From Anaerobaca lacustris (GTDB taxonomy: Bacteria > Planctomycetota > Phycisphaerae > Sedimentisphaerales > Anaerobacaceae): 64,000 nt of DNA. Each line of letters begins with the position of its first letter. The first letter of the stretch is position 1. The notes beneath the pieces are model-generated. The model did no database searches. It saw only the letters and a list, made by a program, of their open reading frames with translations, and was not told where the DNA came from. Made by a program: the position numbers and the translations under genes. This document shows, one piece after another, positions 15,919 through 23,710 of the stretch. Location of the stretch: assembly GCF_030012215.1 (NCBI RefSeq), contig NZ_JASCXX010000003.1:124001-188000 (forward strand), written 5' to 3'.

Positions 15919-16735
15919 CGCTGTATTCTCCCAATTTCCCGGAAAGAATGACCAGCGCACTGGCATGCAACTGGCTGACACGGGACTCGGTGATCTCGAG
16001 CAGGTCGGCGATCTGCTTCATGGTCAGGTGCTTGTGGTAGTAGAGAACGACGATCTGAAGTCGGCGGGGGTCCAGCTCCTGCATGGCCGCCGTGAGTTTC
16101 TTGAGCATCTCGGCCTTTTCCAGCCGGGCGTCGGGCCCGGCCGTGTCGGCCGAGGCCAGGATCTGTCCGAGGGCCGGCTGTTCCTCGCCGAACCCGTCGA
16201 TCGAGACGAAGTGCTGGGCCCTGGCGTTTTCGAAGAGCGTTCCCACCTCATCGACGGGGATGTTGAGCTCTTCGGCCAGTTGCTCGTCGGTCGGAGGGCT
16301 TCCCGTCTGCTGGACGATCCTCTGGCTGGCACGCAGCGCGAGGCGGACCTGCCGGTTGACGTTGGAGGGCAGCGGCGAGGCCCTTCGCAGCTCGTCAAGC
16401 ACGGCGCCCTTGATCCGAATGTAGGCGTAGGTCCGGAACTCGGCCTGGTGCGAGGCGTCGAAATCGCGGGCCGCCTTGAGCAGGCCGACGGTGCCGGCCG
16501 AGATCAGATCGTCAAACGACAGAGGAGGTCGCAGGTAGCTCGCGGCGCGATGCGCGATCTTGCGGACCATCGGCAGCAGCTCGACGATCTCATCGTCGCC
16601 GATCGCGCGACGTCTGTGCCCCGAATAGGCGCGCAGCGCGACGGCCTTGAGGGCGTCGCTCCGTTCCGACGTCGGGGCAACCTCGCTCTTGTCAGGCGCC
16701 TCCAGGAGTTCTTCACTTCTTGCTGTCACCGGCAT
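15905..16735 (-). CDS. fliA: RNA polymerase sigma factor for flagellar genes (sigma-28)
   Basis: 276 aa, slightly longer than enteric FliA because of a 45-residue N-terminal extension. Region 2 is clear (LLPMVRKIAHRAA, DDLISAGTVGLLKAARDFD, FRTYAYIRIKGAVLDELRR), region 3 follows, and region 4 ends with the helix-turn-helix LTMKQIADLLEITESRVSQ. It directs RNA polymerase to late flagellar promoters such as the one seen before flgM. It overlaps the small membrane protein gene by 23 nt and the next small gene by 14 nt, so it is translated with the basal-body genes. Confidence 0.93.
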   Translation of the reverse strand: MPVTARSEELLEAPDKSEVAPTSERSDALKAVALRAYSGHRRRAIGDDEIVELLPMVRKIAHRAASYLRPPLSFDDLISAGTVGLLKAARDFDASHQAEFRTYAYIRIKGAVLDELRRASPLPSNVNRQVRLALRASQRIVQQTGSPPTDEQLAEELNIPVDEVGTLFENARAQHFVSIDGFGEEQPALGQILASADTAGPDARLEKAEMLKKLTAAMQELDPRRLQIVVLYYHKHLTMKQIADLLEITESRVSQLHASALVILSGKLGEYSDDGQ

Positions 16736-16952
16736 GATCCTTGCTCATCTGGCTGGCAATCATCGCTTGGGTCAGGATGGCGTTCACCATGCGGATCGCG
16801 ACCGAGGCGACCGCGTAGGCGGCGACCGCTCCCAGCACGGCCCGCTCGCTGCACGTACAAGGCGGCAGGCCTACGATGCTCCCGACAATGCTCAGAACGA
16901 AGAACGCAATGATGGCGGTTGTGAACGCGATAGGTCGTGTCTGTAATACCAT
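16713..16952 (-). CDS. small two-helix membrane protein between flhA and fliA
   Basis: 79 aa, two hydrophobic helices (about 8-28 and 38-60) with a CTCSE turn between them and a charged tail. Its end overlaps the fliA start by 23 nt, and it follows flhA by 18 nt. The slot is where flhF/flhG or flhB would often be, but it does not resemble those. Not recognised; probably an inner-membrane accessory of the export apparatus. Confidence 0.5.
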   Translation of the reverse strand: MVLQTRPIAFTTAIIAFFVLSIVGSIVGLPPCTCSERAVLGAVAAYAVASVAIRMVNAILTQAMIASQMSKDHAGDSKK

Positions 16953-16970
16953 AGGTCAGTGGGTCTCCCA

Positions 16971-19091
16971 TCACGTCTGTGCATACACTGGGGCGCCGTT
17001 TTCCTGCGGCAGGATCGTCTCGATCGATTCGACTTCGGTCCCGAGAACGATTTCATCATAGGCCACAACGGGCAACATCGGCAGCGTCCGCGCCAGCATG
17101 CGAGCCAACGGCGCCCGCAACCGTGCGTCGCAGAGCAGCACGAGCTTCTCACGGCCCTGATCCATCGCCGACCGCCACGCGTCGGCGGCCGCCCGGTTCA
17201 GCGTCATGGCGACGTCGGCCGAGAGATTCAGCGTCAGCTCGCCGCCTTCCTGACTCAGGCTGCTGGTCAACTGATGCTCGAAGGCGGGGTCGAACGTGAT
17301 GGCGGCGATCTTGTTTTCGCTCTTGTACAGTTCGGTGATCGTGCGGCTCAGCGACTTGCGAACGACTTCGGTCAATGTGTTGGGATTCTTGGTTTTCGAG
17401 GCATTTTCGGCCAGTGACTCGAGGATCGCCGTCAGTTCGCGGACGGGAATGCCGCTCTTGAGCAGATTCCTCAGGACTCGCTGGAGCAGGGCGACCGAGA
17501 CGTCGCCGCCGGTGCCGACGGCTTCTCCGACCAGCGACGGCTGGTTCTTGCGGAGGCGGTCGACGAGCAGTTGCACGTCTTCGCGGGTGAGCAACTCGTC
17601 GGCGTGCCTCTTGAGCGTCTCGGACAAGTGGGTGATGAAGACGCTCTCCGGGTCGATGACGGTGTAGCCGCTCAACTCGGCGGCCTCCTTCTTGGCAGAG
17701 GAAACCCATATGGCGGGCAATCCGTATACCGGCTCGGTCGTTGGCATACCGTCGATCTTCTCGCGGACCATGCCGGGGTCCATCGCCAGGAACATCTCCG
17801 GCTCAAGGTGGCCCTTGGCCACGGGGATCTCCGAAAGCCGGATTTCGTAGGCGTTCGGTTCGAGGTTCAGGTCGTCGCGCAGCCGGACCAGGGGGATGAC
17901 GATCCCCAGATGCTGGGCGAACTGGCGACGCAACGCGCCGATTCGCTCGAAGATCGTGTTGCTCTTGCGCGGGTCCACCAGCGTGATCAGGCGCACGCCG
18001 ACGTGGACGGAGACGCGATCCATGTCAAGCAGGTCTTCGACCGGCTCCTTATCGCTTTTCTTGGCGGGCGTCTCCGGAGCGAGCGCGGGTTTCTTCTCAC
18101 CTCGCGTGGCCATTCGCCCGATCAATCCGAGGCCGGCGCCCAGGACCAGGAACTGGATTTTGGGCATGCCGGGGACGAAAGCCATTGCGCCGATGATGCA
18201 GGCGGCCGCCATCAGCGGCTGGCCTGCCTTGAGGAACTGCTTGGAGATGTCCTGGCCCACGCTGTGGGTCGAGCTGATCTTCGTGACGAGAAAGCCCGAG
18301 CTGACGGAGATGATCAGGGACGGGATCTGGCTGACCAGGCCGTCGCCGATCGACAGGATCGAATAGGTCTTGAGGGCGTTGGTGATGGTCATGCCGTGGG
18401 AGTAACCCATGGCGATGCCGCCGACGATGTTGACGGCGGTGATGATCAGACCGGCCTTGGCGTCGCCGCGGATGAACTTGCTCGCCCCGTCCATGGCCCC
18501 GTAGAACTCGCTCTCCTTGACGATCTTGGCGCGGCGCTCGTTGGCCTGGCTCTCGGTGATGGCGCCGGCGTTGAGATCGGCGTCGATGGCCATCTGCTTG
18601 CCGGGCATGGCGTCGAGGGTGAATCGCGCCGACACTTCGCTGATCCGCTCGGCGCCCTTGGTGATCACGATGAACTGAATGATGACGAGGATCAGGAAGA
18701 TGACCAGGCCGACGACGAAGCTGCCGCCGGCGACGAAGCCACCGAACGTTTGGATGATCTTGCCGGCGTCGCCCTGAAGCAGGATCAGACGAGTCGAGGC
18801 GACATTCAGCGAGAGCCGAAACAGCGTGACGAACAGCAACAGAGAGGGGAAGGTGGACAGTTCGAGCGGCTCTTTGGACGAGAGCGTCACGATGAGCACG
18901 GCAATGGCCAGCGAGATGCTGCACGCCAGGAGCATATCGAGCAGCGTAGTCGGCAGCGGGATGATCAGGGTCGCGAGCACGGCGACCAGCCCCACGGCCA
19001 TGATGATGTCGCTATGGGCGGCCAGAGGGATATTGGTCAGGCTGTCCGGGCCCGTGGAAGAATGCGTTGCATTGGAGCGGTCCGATGCCAT
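16971..19091 (-). CDS. flhA: flagellar export apparatus protein FlhA
   Basis: 706 aa, the normal length. The N-terminal half has the eight predicted membrane helices (starting near residue 28) and the highly conserved cytoplasmic loop between helices 4 and 5 (about 145-200, beginning RISEVSARFTLDAMPGKQMAID). The C-terminal half (from about 345) is the cytoplasmic platform that receives chaperone-substrate complexes. FlhA forms the nonameric ring at the base of the flagellar type III export gate. It comes directly after fliN; fliOPQR and flhB are absent here and must be elsewhere. Confidence 0.97.
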   Translation of the reverse strand: MASDRSNATHSSTGPDSLTNIPLAAHSDIIMAVGLVAVLATLIIPLPTTLLDMLLACSISLAIAVLIVTLSSKEPLELSTFPSLLLFVTLFRLSLNVASTRLILLQGDAGKIIQTFGGFVAGGSFVVGLVIFLILVIIQFIVITKGAERISEVSARFTLDAMPGKQMAIDADLNAGAITESQANERRAKIVKESEFYGAMDGASKFIRGDAKAGLIITAVNIVGGIAMGYSHGMTITNALKTYSILSIGDGLVSQIPSLIISVSSGFLVTKISSTHSVGQDISKQFLKAGQPLMAAACIIGAMAFVPGMPKIQFLVLGAGLGLIGRMATRGEKKPALAPETPAKKSDKEPVEDLLDMDRVSVHVGVRLITLVDPRKSNTIFERIGALRRQFAQHLGIVIPLVRLRDDLNLEPNAYEIRLSEIPVAKGHLEPEMFLAMDPGMVREKIDGMPTTEPVYGLPAIWVSSAKKEAAELSGYTVIDPESVFITHLSETLKRHADELLTREDVQLLVDRLRKNQPSLVGEAVGTGGDVSVALLQRVLRNLLKSGIPVRELTAILESLAENASKTKNPNTLTEVVRKSLSRTITELYKSENKIAAITFDPAFEHQLTSSLSQEGGELTLNLSADVAMTLNRAAADAWRSAMDQGREKLVLLCDARLRAPLARMLARTLPMLPVVAYDEIVLGTEVESIETILPQENGAPVYAQT

Positions 19092-19134
19092 AGCAGCGAT
19101 TCAGTTCCTCTCAGTCGGTGCGTTCATGGTCCTG

Positions 19135-19497
19135 TCAGCTTTCCGAAGCGGAGGCGGCGACGCCGGCGCCCGTGATCGTCTTGATGCGTACGGCGAACCG
19201 GTTGTCCACCACGACCACTTCGGCCTCGGCGAACTTGGAATCCTTCAGATAGAGGTCCACGGGGGCTTCGATGGGTTTCTCGAGCTTGAGCACAGCGCCC
19301 GGCCCCAGTTGCAGCAGGCGGCGTACGGGGACCTGCGTGGCGCCCAGCGCCACCGTGACGGACACGTCCATATCCAGGAGGAGATCGAGCTGGCCGCTGG
19401 AGGCAGTGACTTCACCCTCCGGTGCCTGTGGGAACTCCACCGACTGAGCCTGCGTCTTCTCGTCGTTCTGGGTCGGTGCTTCGGCGGTTTCGGGCAT
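19135..19497 (-). CDS. fliN: flagellar motor switch protein FliN
   Basis: 120 aa from the ATG at 19497 (AAAGGA 10 nt upstream); the open frame upstream is not part of the family. After a polar N-terminal arm, residues 45-115 are the SpoA domain (LLLDMDVSVTVALG, LQLGPGAVLKLEKP, FAEAEVVVVDNRFAVRI). FliN forms the lower C-ring and docks CheY and export chaperones. It sits 23 nt after fliM and 43 nt before flhA. Confidence 0.93.
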   Translation of the reverse strand: MPETAEAPTQNDEKTQAQSVEFPQAPEGEVTASSGQLDLLLDMDVSVTVALGATQVPVRRLLQLGPGAVLKLEKPIEAPVDLYLKDSKFAEAEVVVVDNRFAVRIKTITGAGVAASASES

Positions 19498-19520
19498 AGC
19501 CGGATTGTCCTTTCTTGCGC

Positions 19521-20510
19521 TTAGCTGGCGTCGCGGTTCCGCTGGACGTTGGGATCGGCGGCGCACTCGGTAATGAACACGGCGTACTGTCCGTCCGATT
19601 GGGCCGGACGGCCGCGGAAAATGGTCTGGTTGTGGAGGATCAGATCGACCGGCTCATCGAGGGGCTTGTCGATCAGAAGGACGTCGCCGGGCGCCAGATC
19701 CAGGACCTCCTCGAACGACAGTCGCGTCGAGCCCAGCCGTGCGGCGATCGGCACGGACATCCGATGCACGTGCTCCATCAGCAGGCGCGCCAGCTCATTC
19801 TGCGGCACCGTCGTCTTCGCCTGGATCGTCCTGCCGACGACCGGGGCCAGCGCCGGGGCGTCCAGGACGAAGGTGACCTCGTGGCCGGGCTCGGCGCCTG
19901 CCTTGCCGATCTGGAACACGATCCTGCAGATCGGGTCGGTCGGCTCGAACGCGGTGGCGACGGAGCCTCGGACCACCTCGTCGGCCGGCTTGAGGTTCTG
20001 GTGGGGCTTCAATGAGCCGAGGAACGCCTCGGCCATCGCGCCGACGAGATTGGACAGAAGCGATTGCTCCAACGAGGAGAGGACGCGATCCGGGTTCTGT
20101 TCGGATTCGGAATCGCCCAACAATCGCGTGACCCAGTCCATCGCCGCCTCGGCGCCGATCGCCAGGAACCCGCATGGCGGCTTCGCATCGGGACCGAAGG
20201 ACAGGGAGAAGCTCCGTTCCAGGTCGATGTGATGGTTCACGTCATTGGCGAAGTGCTGTGTGATCGAGGCCGGCACGACGTTGAACTCACTGTTGAAGAA
20301 GTGCGCGCATCGCTCCGAGAGCACCGCCGCCACCTGGCTCATGAGGGCGGCCAGCCGGTTGCGCTGGTCCTCGTTGAAGTAGTGCGGATCGCGCCAATCG
20401 TAGACCTCCACCTTGCCGGCCCTCTCGATCTGGGCCGGGGCCGAGCCAACCGCTGCCAGAAGCCGGTGCAGTCTCGTTCGATTCAGGTTGGCGCCTGACG
20501 GATCGGTCAT
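19521..20510 (-). CDS. fliM: flagellar motor switch protein FliM
   Basis: 329 aa from the ATG at 20510, which overlaps the fliL stop as ATGA. The middle domain (about 40-230) and the C-terminal SpoA domain (LDLAPGDVLLIDKPLDEPVDL then FRGRPAQSDGQYAV) match FliM. The CheY-binding N-terminal peptide of enteric FliM (LSQxEIDALL) is not seen; the protein starts MTDPSGANLNRTRLHRLLAA, so CheY docking may differ or be absent. It forms the C-ring with FliG and FliN. Confidence 0.9.
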   Translation of the reverse strand: MTDPSGANLNRTRLHRLLAAVGSAPAQIERAGKVEVYDWRDPHYFNEDQRNRLAALMSQVAAVLSERCAHFFNSEFNVVPASITQHFANDVNHHIDLERSFSLSFGPDAKPPCGFLAIGAEAAMDWVTRLLGDSESEQNPDRVLSSLEQSLLSNLVGAMAEAFLGSLKPHQNLKPADEVVRGSVATAFEPTDPICRIVFQIGKAGAEPGHEVTFVLDAPALAPVVGRTIQAKTTVPQNELARLLMEHVHRMSVPIAARLGSTRLSFEEVLDLAPGDVLLIDKPLDEPVDLILHNQTIFRGRPAQSDGQYAVFITECAADPNVQRNRDAS

Positions 20511-21079
20511 TGGATCGACAGCTCCTTGAACAGGACCAGTCTGATGCAAGGCTGGGCGTTGGGAAACAACCCCTGATTGAAGATGTCGGCGATCTGGGTC
20601 TGTACGTGACGAAGGTTCCTCTCGCCTCGAATGTCTTCAAGGGTCAGATTGGCGATGAACAGCGTCAGCCAGTTCTTCAGGAGAGGTTTTCGTTGTTCGA
20701 GGAACGGGATGCCGTCCTTCTCCGACAGGTGGCCGTCGATTTCGAGCGTCAGTGTGGCGCGGACGTATCGGGTTACCCCCGGCTCGTTGAGATTGGCCAC
20801 GATCGGGTCCAGATCGTAGTACCAGCTTGGTCCGGCGCCGGCCGCCTTGATCGGCGGCAGCGGCGCGAGGGCTTCGACGCCTTGTTCGGCGGCCGAGACA
20901 TTCTGGGCCTGACCCCGCGTTCCGAAGAGCCGGCCGACGGCAAAACCACCGCCTGCGCACAGAACGATGGCCAGCACGGGCACCAGACAGGGCATCAGCT
21001 TCGAGCCTTTGCCCTTCGGGGCCTGCGATTCCTGCTCGGGCCCTTGCTCGTTCTTCGTCGTCTTTTCCGGTTCGGCCAT
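20507..21079 (-). CDS. fliL: flagellar basal body-associated protein FliL
   Basis: 190 aa with one membrane helix (about 29-48) after a charged cytoplasmic N-terminus and a periplasmic domain (about 80-190) containing the YDLDPIVANLNEPG and YVRATLTLEI motifs of FliL. FliL rings surround the stator units and stabilise them. AAGGA lies 10 nt before the ATG, and its stop is coupled to fliM. Confidence 0.9.
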   Translation of the reverse strand: MAEPEKTTKNEQGPEQESQAPKGKGSKLMPCLVPVLAIVLCAGGGFAVGRLFGTRGQAQNVSAAEQGVEALAPLPPIKAAGAGPSWYYDLDPIVANLNEPGVTRYVRATLTLEIDGHLSEKDGIPFLEQRKPLLKNWLTLFIANLTLEDIRGERNLRHVQTQIADIFNQGLFPNAQPCIRLVLFKELSIQ

Positions 21080-21112
21080 GAGATCGGCGTCCTTCTATGC
21101 GTTCCTGAAACC

Positions 21113-22672
21113 TCACGATACGTTCGCGAGAGACGGTTGGAGACATTCTCGGTTGCGGTAGCGGCGGACCTTCTCGCGCAGCGTGCGATCACTGATCCCG
21201 AGCACCTTGGCGGCCTTGGCCCGATTGCCGCTGGTCTGGCGCAAGGTTTCGAGGATCGCCTGGCGCTCGAGGTCGGCCAGCGGAATGCCGCCGACGTTGG
21301 ACGCCGGCTCGGCCGGCAGAGTGGCCGCCGCTCCGATCGCCGTCTCGGCGCTTGGGTGCGTCGGGCCCTGCTGCGTCAGAGGCTGAAGCTCGTCGAACAG
21401 CCACGAAACATCGGCCAGGGACAGCGTCGAACCGGCTCCGAGGATCAGACTGGTGAGCACCACGTTGCGAAGCTGGCGGATGTTGCCGGGCCAGGAATAC
21501 TCGGCGAAGATCTCCATCATCGCCGGGTCCAGACGTTTGATGCACCGCTGGGCCTCGCGGGCGTAAAGATTGACGAAATGCCAGACCAGTTCGGTCAGGT
21601 CGTCGCGGCGCTCTCGCAGGGGCGGGACCACGATCCGTGCGGCGCTGAGCCGATAGTAGAGGTCCTGGCGGAAGCGACCCATCTGCACCTCATGCAGGAG
21701 GTCACGATTGGTCGTGCTGATGATCCGGACGTTGATCTTGACGTTCTCGCTGCCGCCGACCCGTTCGAACTCCTGCTGTTCGAGGATGCGCAGGAGCTTG
21801 GCCTGGAACTGGGGCGGTGTCTCGGTGATCTCGTCGAGCAGCAGCGTTCCGCCGTGCGCCCTTTCGAAGCGGCCCTTGCGCTGGGTGTAGGCCCCGGTGA
21901 AGGCGCCTTTCTCGTGTCCGAACAGCTCGCTTTCGAGCAACGTCTCGCTCAGCGCCGCGCAGTTGACGTGTACGAACGGTCCCAAGGCCCGTCTGCTCTT
22001 GTGGTGGATCAGCATGGAGACCAGTTCTTTGCCGGTCCCGCTCTCGCCGTTGATCAGGACGGGCACGGACGTCGGCGCGATTCTCTCGGCCAGCGCGACG
22101 GTCTGCACGAGCTTGGGGCTTCTGCCGACGATCTGATAGAGGCAGCGATCCCCTTCGTGGGCCGAGGCGGTCGTGGCCACGCGGTGGTTGGGCAGCACGG
22201 TTTCGAGGAGAGTCTCGATCGTGTGGCGGCTGAGCGGCTTGAGCAGGAAGTCACGGCAGCCGGCTTGAATCGCCCTGACGGCCGTCTCGGTCCCGAGGCG
22301 GAGCAGGCGATCGTCGTCGGTCGGCGTGCCGGCTTGGCGGCAGCGTGCGTCGTCCGTATCCTGGGGTCCGGCAATCATGACGATCGGCATCTCAGGAGCG
22401 GCCGCCCGGATGGTCTCCAGCAGTTCGAAGCTGTCCGGCCGATGGGGCGCGTGACCCAGTTGCGTGCTGAGGAAGACCAGGTCGCAGCGGCCTCGGTCGA
22501 GCGCCGCCAGGGCGGCCTTGGCACTGCCGGCCAACTGCGCGCTGACGCCCTTGCGGGCAAGGATCGCGAGCATCAGCCGAGCGGTCTCCGGGTCATCCTC
22601 GATGATGAGCACGCTGACGTTGTCGTACTGTGACTGCACCTTGTTGTCGCTGTCGATCTCTGTGTTACTCAC
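21113..22672 (-). CDS. sigma-54-dependent activator of the flagellar operon, receiver lacks the acceptor Asp
   Basis: 519 aa starting at GTG 22672 (AGGGAG 9 nt upstream; a TTG six nt earlier is too close). N-terminal receiver-like domain (about 18-135), AAA+ domain with Walker A GESGTGKE and an intact GAFTGA loop, and a C-terminal Fis-type helix-turn-helix (NRAKAAKVLGISDRTLREK). This is the NtrC/FleR/FlbD layout. At the expected phosphorylation site the strand reads CDLVFLS, with Ser69 instead of Asp, so classic phosphoryl control seems lost. It sits between the TPR genes and fliL and probably drives the three sigma-54 promoters in this window. Confidence 0.88.
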   Translation of the reverse strand: MSNTEIDSDNKVQSQYDNVSVLIIEDDPETARLMLAILARKGVSAQLAGSAKAALAALDRGRCDLVFLSTQLGHAPHRPDSFELLETIRAAAPEMPIVMIAGPQDTDDARCRQAGTPTDDDRLLRLGTETAVRAIQAGCRDFLLKPLSRHTIETLLETVLPNHRVATTASAHEGDRCLYQIVGRSPKLVQTVALAERIAPTSVPVLINGESGTGKELVSMLIHHKSRRALGPFVHVNCAALSETLLESELFGHEKGAFTGAYTQRKGRFERAHGGTLLLDEITETPPQFQAKLLRILEQQEFERVGGSENVKINVRIISTTNRDLLHEVQMGRFRQDLYYRLSAARIVVPPLRERRDDLTELVWHFVNLYAREAQRCIKRLDPAMMEIFAEYSWPGNIRQLRNVVLTSLILGAGSTLSLADVSWLFDELQPLTQQGPTHPSAETAIGAAATLPAEPASNVGGIPLADLERQAILETLRQTSGNRAKAAKVLGISDRTLREKVRRYRNRECLQPSLANVS

Positions 22673-22708
22673 TCTCAAAGTCTCCCTTCAGAGGGTGGAA
22701 ACGCTTCG

Positions 22709-23710
22709 TCACTGTGATTCTTGTTGCGGCATGAACTGCTGTGGCTTGGCGCTCTGATACCAGGTGATCAGTCGCCCGTGGGCCTTGGCCAGCTCCGTCC
22801 AGGGGGAAGCCGGATACTCCGCCACGAGCTTCATATACATGTCTCTGGCGCGGGTCATGTCGGTCTGGCGCAGGCAGTTGCCCAGTTGGAACAGGATCCA
22901 CGCCCGGTCGTTTTCCGTCGAGCGGTCGTTGGGTGTGGTTCGGGCCAGCGCCCTCTCGTAGAAGACCGTGGCCTCGGCTCGGCGGCCGCTGAGGAACAGC
23001 AACTCCGCCATCTCGAGTGGGTCTGCAACCTGACTGGGATCGTGCAGCGCGTCTTCCAACTTCTTTAATGTCGCCTCTGTCAAGGTGGCCGCCGGCTCGG
23101 CGGGGGTGGTTGGTACCGGGGTCGGGGTTGGCTGGGCTGTGTCCGGCTGCGGCGCTCGGGCGGGGCCGACGATGGGCGCCGGTTCCGTGGGGACCGAGAA
23201 CGTTGGCCCGGCGGCGTCGTCATCGAATCGCACCGACCGGATCCTGTGGATCAGGTCGTTCAGCGCCGCCCGCGTCTCCGCGTCTTCGCTCGGATCGGGG
23301 GCCAGGATGCGGTTCTGCCATAGGCGGCGCGTCATGTCGGTTTGCCAAGGCAGGTCTTCCTCGATCTCTTCGGTTGGGGTCGTGGTCCGACTCAGAAGAC
23401 CGGTCACGGCATGGTCCGCCTCGGGAGACGAATACTCGGGGGTCACCGCGTCGGCCGGCGTAGAGCGGATCTCTGTGTCGCGATTGGCCGGTGCCCTGGC
23501 GCCTCGTCGGTTCGGCGAGGGAACGGGGCCGGTCTGTCCCCATGTCGTGTCCGGCGACATCGGTATCAGGGCCAGACAGAGAATGGCTGCGATCCCAAAG
23601 GACAACGGCAGATCGCGACTGTTGGGTAGCCGGGTCGCCTTCGCTATGGTCTTGTGGACTTGTACGGTCATTGAGAGTCCGTCCTGGTACGCCTGGTAAT
23701 CTGTTCTCAT
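22709..23710 (-). CDS. exported TPR protein of the flagellar operon
   Basis: 333 aa, starting within the stop codon of the larger TPR gene (ATGA). A hydrophobic segment at about 36-55 is a signal anchor or signal peptide. It is followed by a long Pro/Thr/Ala-rich linker (about 60-215) and C-terminal TPR-like helices (about 220-320: ADPLEMAELLFLSGRRAEATVFYERAL and following). It looks like a periplasmic scaffold partner of the upstream TPR protein. Family not recognised. Confidence 0.6.
   Translation of the reverse strand: MRTDYQAYQDGLSMTVQVHKTIAKATRLPNSRDLPLSFGIAAILCLALIPMSPDTTWGQTGPVPSPNRRGARAPANRDTEIRSTPADAVTPEYSSPEADHAVTGLLSRTTTPTEEIEEDLPWQTDMTRRLWQNRILAPDPSEDAETRAALNDLIHRIRSVRFDDDAAGPTFSVPTEPAPIVGPARAPQPDTAQPTPTPVPTTPAEPAATLTEATLKKLEDALHDPSQVADPLEMAELLFLSGRRAEATVFYERALARTTPNDRSTENDRAWILFQLGNCLRQTDMTRARDMYMKLVAEYPASPWTELAKAHGRLITWYQSAKPQQFMPQQESQ

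Noticed and set aside
17571-19175. 534-codon plus-strand open frame
   Set aside because: Antisense to flhA; composition is Asp/Gly/Arg/Gln-rich without structure.
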